Assembly (NCBI GenBank): GCA_002403905.1
Contig: DHIR01000138.1
Span: 1 to 6,747, forward strand
Reading direction: 5' to 3'
Length of the DNA stretch: 6,747 bases
Source of the DNA: Mucilaginibacter sp. UBA4741
GTDB taxonomy: Bacteria > Bacteroidota > Bacteroidia > Sphingobacteriales > Sphingobacteriaceae
The translations under genes and the position numbers were made by a program. Under the pieces are notes generated by a model. It was given only the letters and a program-made list of their open reading frames with translations. It searched no databases and was not told where the DNA came from. Below are positions 6,605 through 6,747 of the stretch, piece by piece. Each line of letters starts with the position of its first letter. The stretch's first letter is position 1.

Positions 6605-6634
6605 AAAAGAGGCTGCCGCAAGCAGCTTCTTTTT
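6605..6634 (+). terminator. Strong intrinsic terminator after the ice-binding gene
   Basis: AAAAGAGGCTGC (6605-6616) pairs with GCAGCTTCTTTT (6622-6633) in a 12-base stem with one G-U pair around the loop CGCAA. It starts 18 bases after the stop codon and ends in a run of five Ts (6630-6634). The A-run on the left arm could make it work in both directions. Confidence 0.9.
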
Positions 6635-6649
6635 ATATTTAGGCGCATA

Positions 6650-6747
6650 CTATCCGAGATGAACATCAGTAGGGTCGTTATTTAATTGATTTCTTAGCCC
6701 CCCTCCTCTTGAATAATTACAAGCGCATTTAGTATGAAAACATCCAA
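6650..6747 (-). CDS. Possible 3' end of a minus-strand gene, unidentified (partial)
   Basis: The minus strand is open from the right edge to a TAG at 6650-6652, giving about 32 codons. The visible end reads CACNYSRGGG, then LRNQLNNDPTDVHLG. Three cysteines lie in the first half. The frame would end 16 bases from the bidirectional-looking terminator at 6605-6634, a reasonable convergent layout. Thirty-two open codons are not strong evidence, and no family is recognised. An ATG at 6734 on the plus strand (ATGAAAACATCC) is an alternative gene start running off the window. It has no clear promoter or ribosome binding site. Confidence 0.25.
   Translation of the reverse strand, partial: GCFHTKCACNYSRGGGLRNQLNNDPTDVHLG

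Overview
The window looks like chromosome from a Bacteroidota bacterium, most likely of the Sphingobacteriaceae (Mucilaginibacter/Pedobacter-like). The evidence is a MurF-alanine racemase fusion protein, AT-rich start regions without strong Shine-Dalgarno sequences, a good Bacteroidota-type promoter (TTG, 19 bases, TAnnTTTG) before the tRNA genes, and protein families common in that phylum. The genus is inferred, not proven.

Layout. Positions 68-4786 hold three minus-strand genes. From upstream to downstream they are the fused murF-alr (D-Ala-D-Ala ligation plus alanine racemisation for peptidoglycan), an exported ApbE-type FAD:protein FMN transferase carrying a C-terminal DUF2271-like domain, and a small PepSY-associated membrane protein starting one base after the transferase stop. 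The last two form a tight cassette that probably belongs to an extracytoplasmic flavin/heme redox module. Divergent from murF-alr is recX (4847-5329, +), a RecA modulator. Next come a promoter and a two-gene tRNA unit, tRNA-Gly(GCC) and tRNA-Leu(UAA), closed by a strong intrinsic terminator (5643-5687).

To the right of tRNA-Leu the character changes. A minus-strand frame encodes only the C-terminal part of a large serine recombinase. It has no stop of its own, so it runs through the tRNA terminator and ends antisense inside tRNA-Leu. Its N-terminal part is gone. Within about 50 bases of where recombinase similarity stops, the plus strand takes up the C-terminal part of a DUF3494 ice-binding-like adhesin that lacks its N-terminus and signal peptide. 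This looks like a decayed mobile-element integration site beside tRNA-Leu, with a deletion joining two truncated genes. A second strong terminator (6605-6634) follows, and the last 100 bases hold only a possible gene end on the minus strand.

No convincing previously undescribed system is visible. The most useful leads are the recombinase/tRNA-Leu scar, the ApbE-DUF2271 protein with its altered active-site motifs and possible self-contained flavinylation site, and a 12-base repeat that duplicates the tRNA-Gly 5' end in its own leader.
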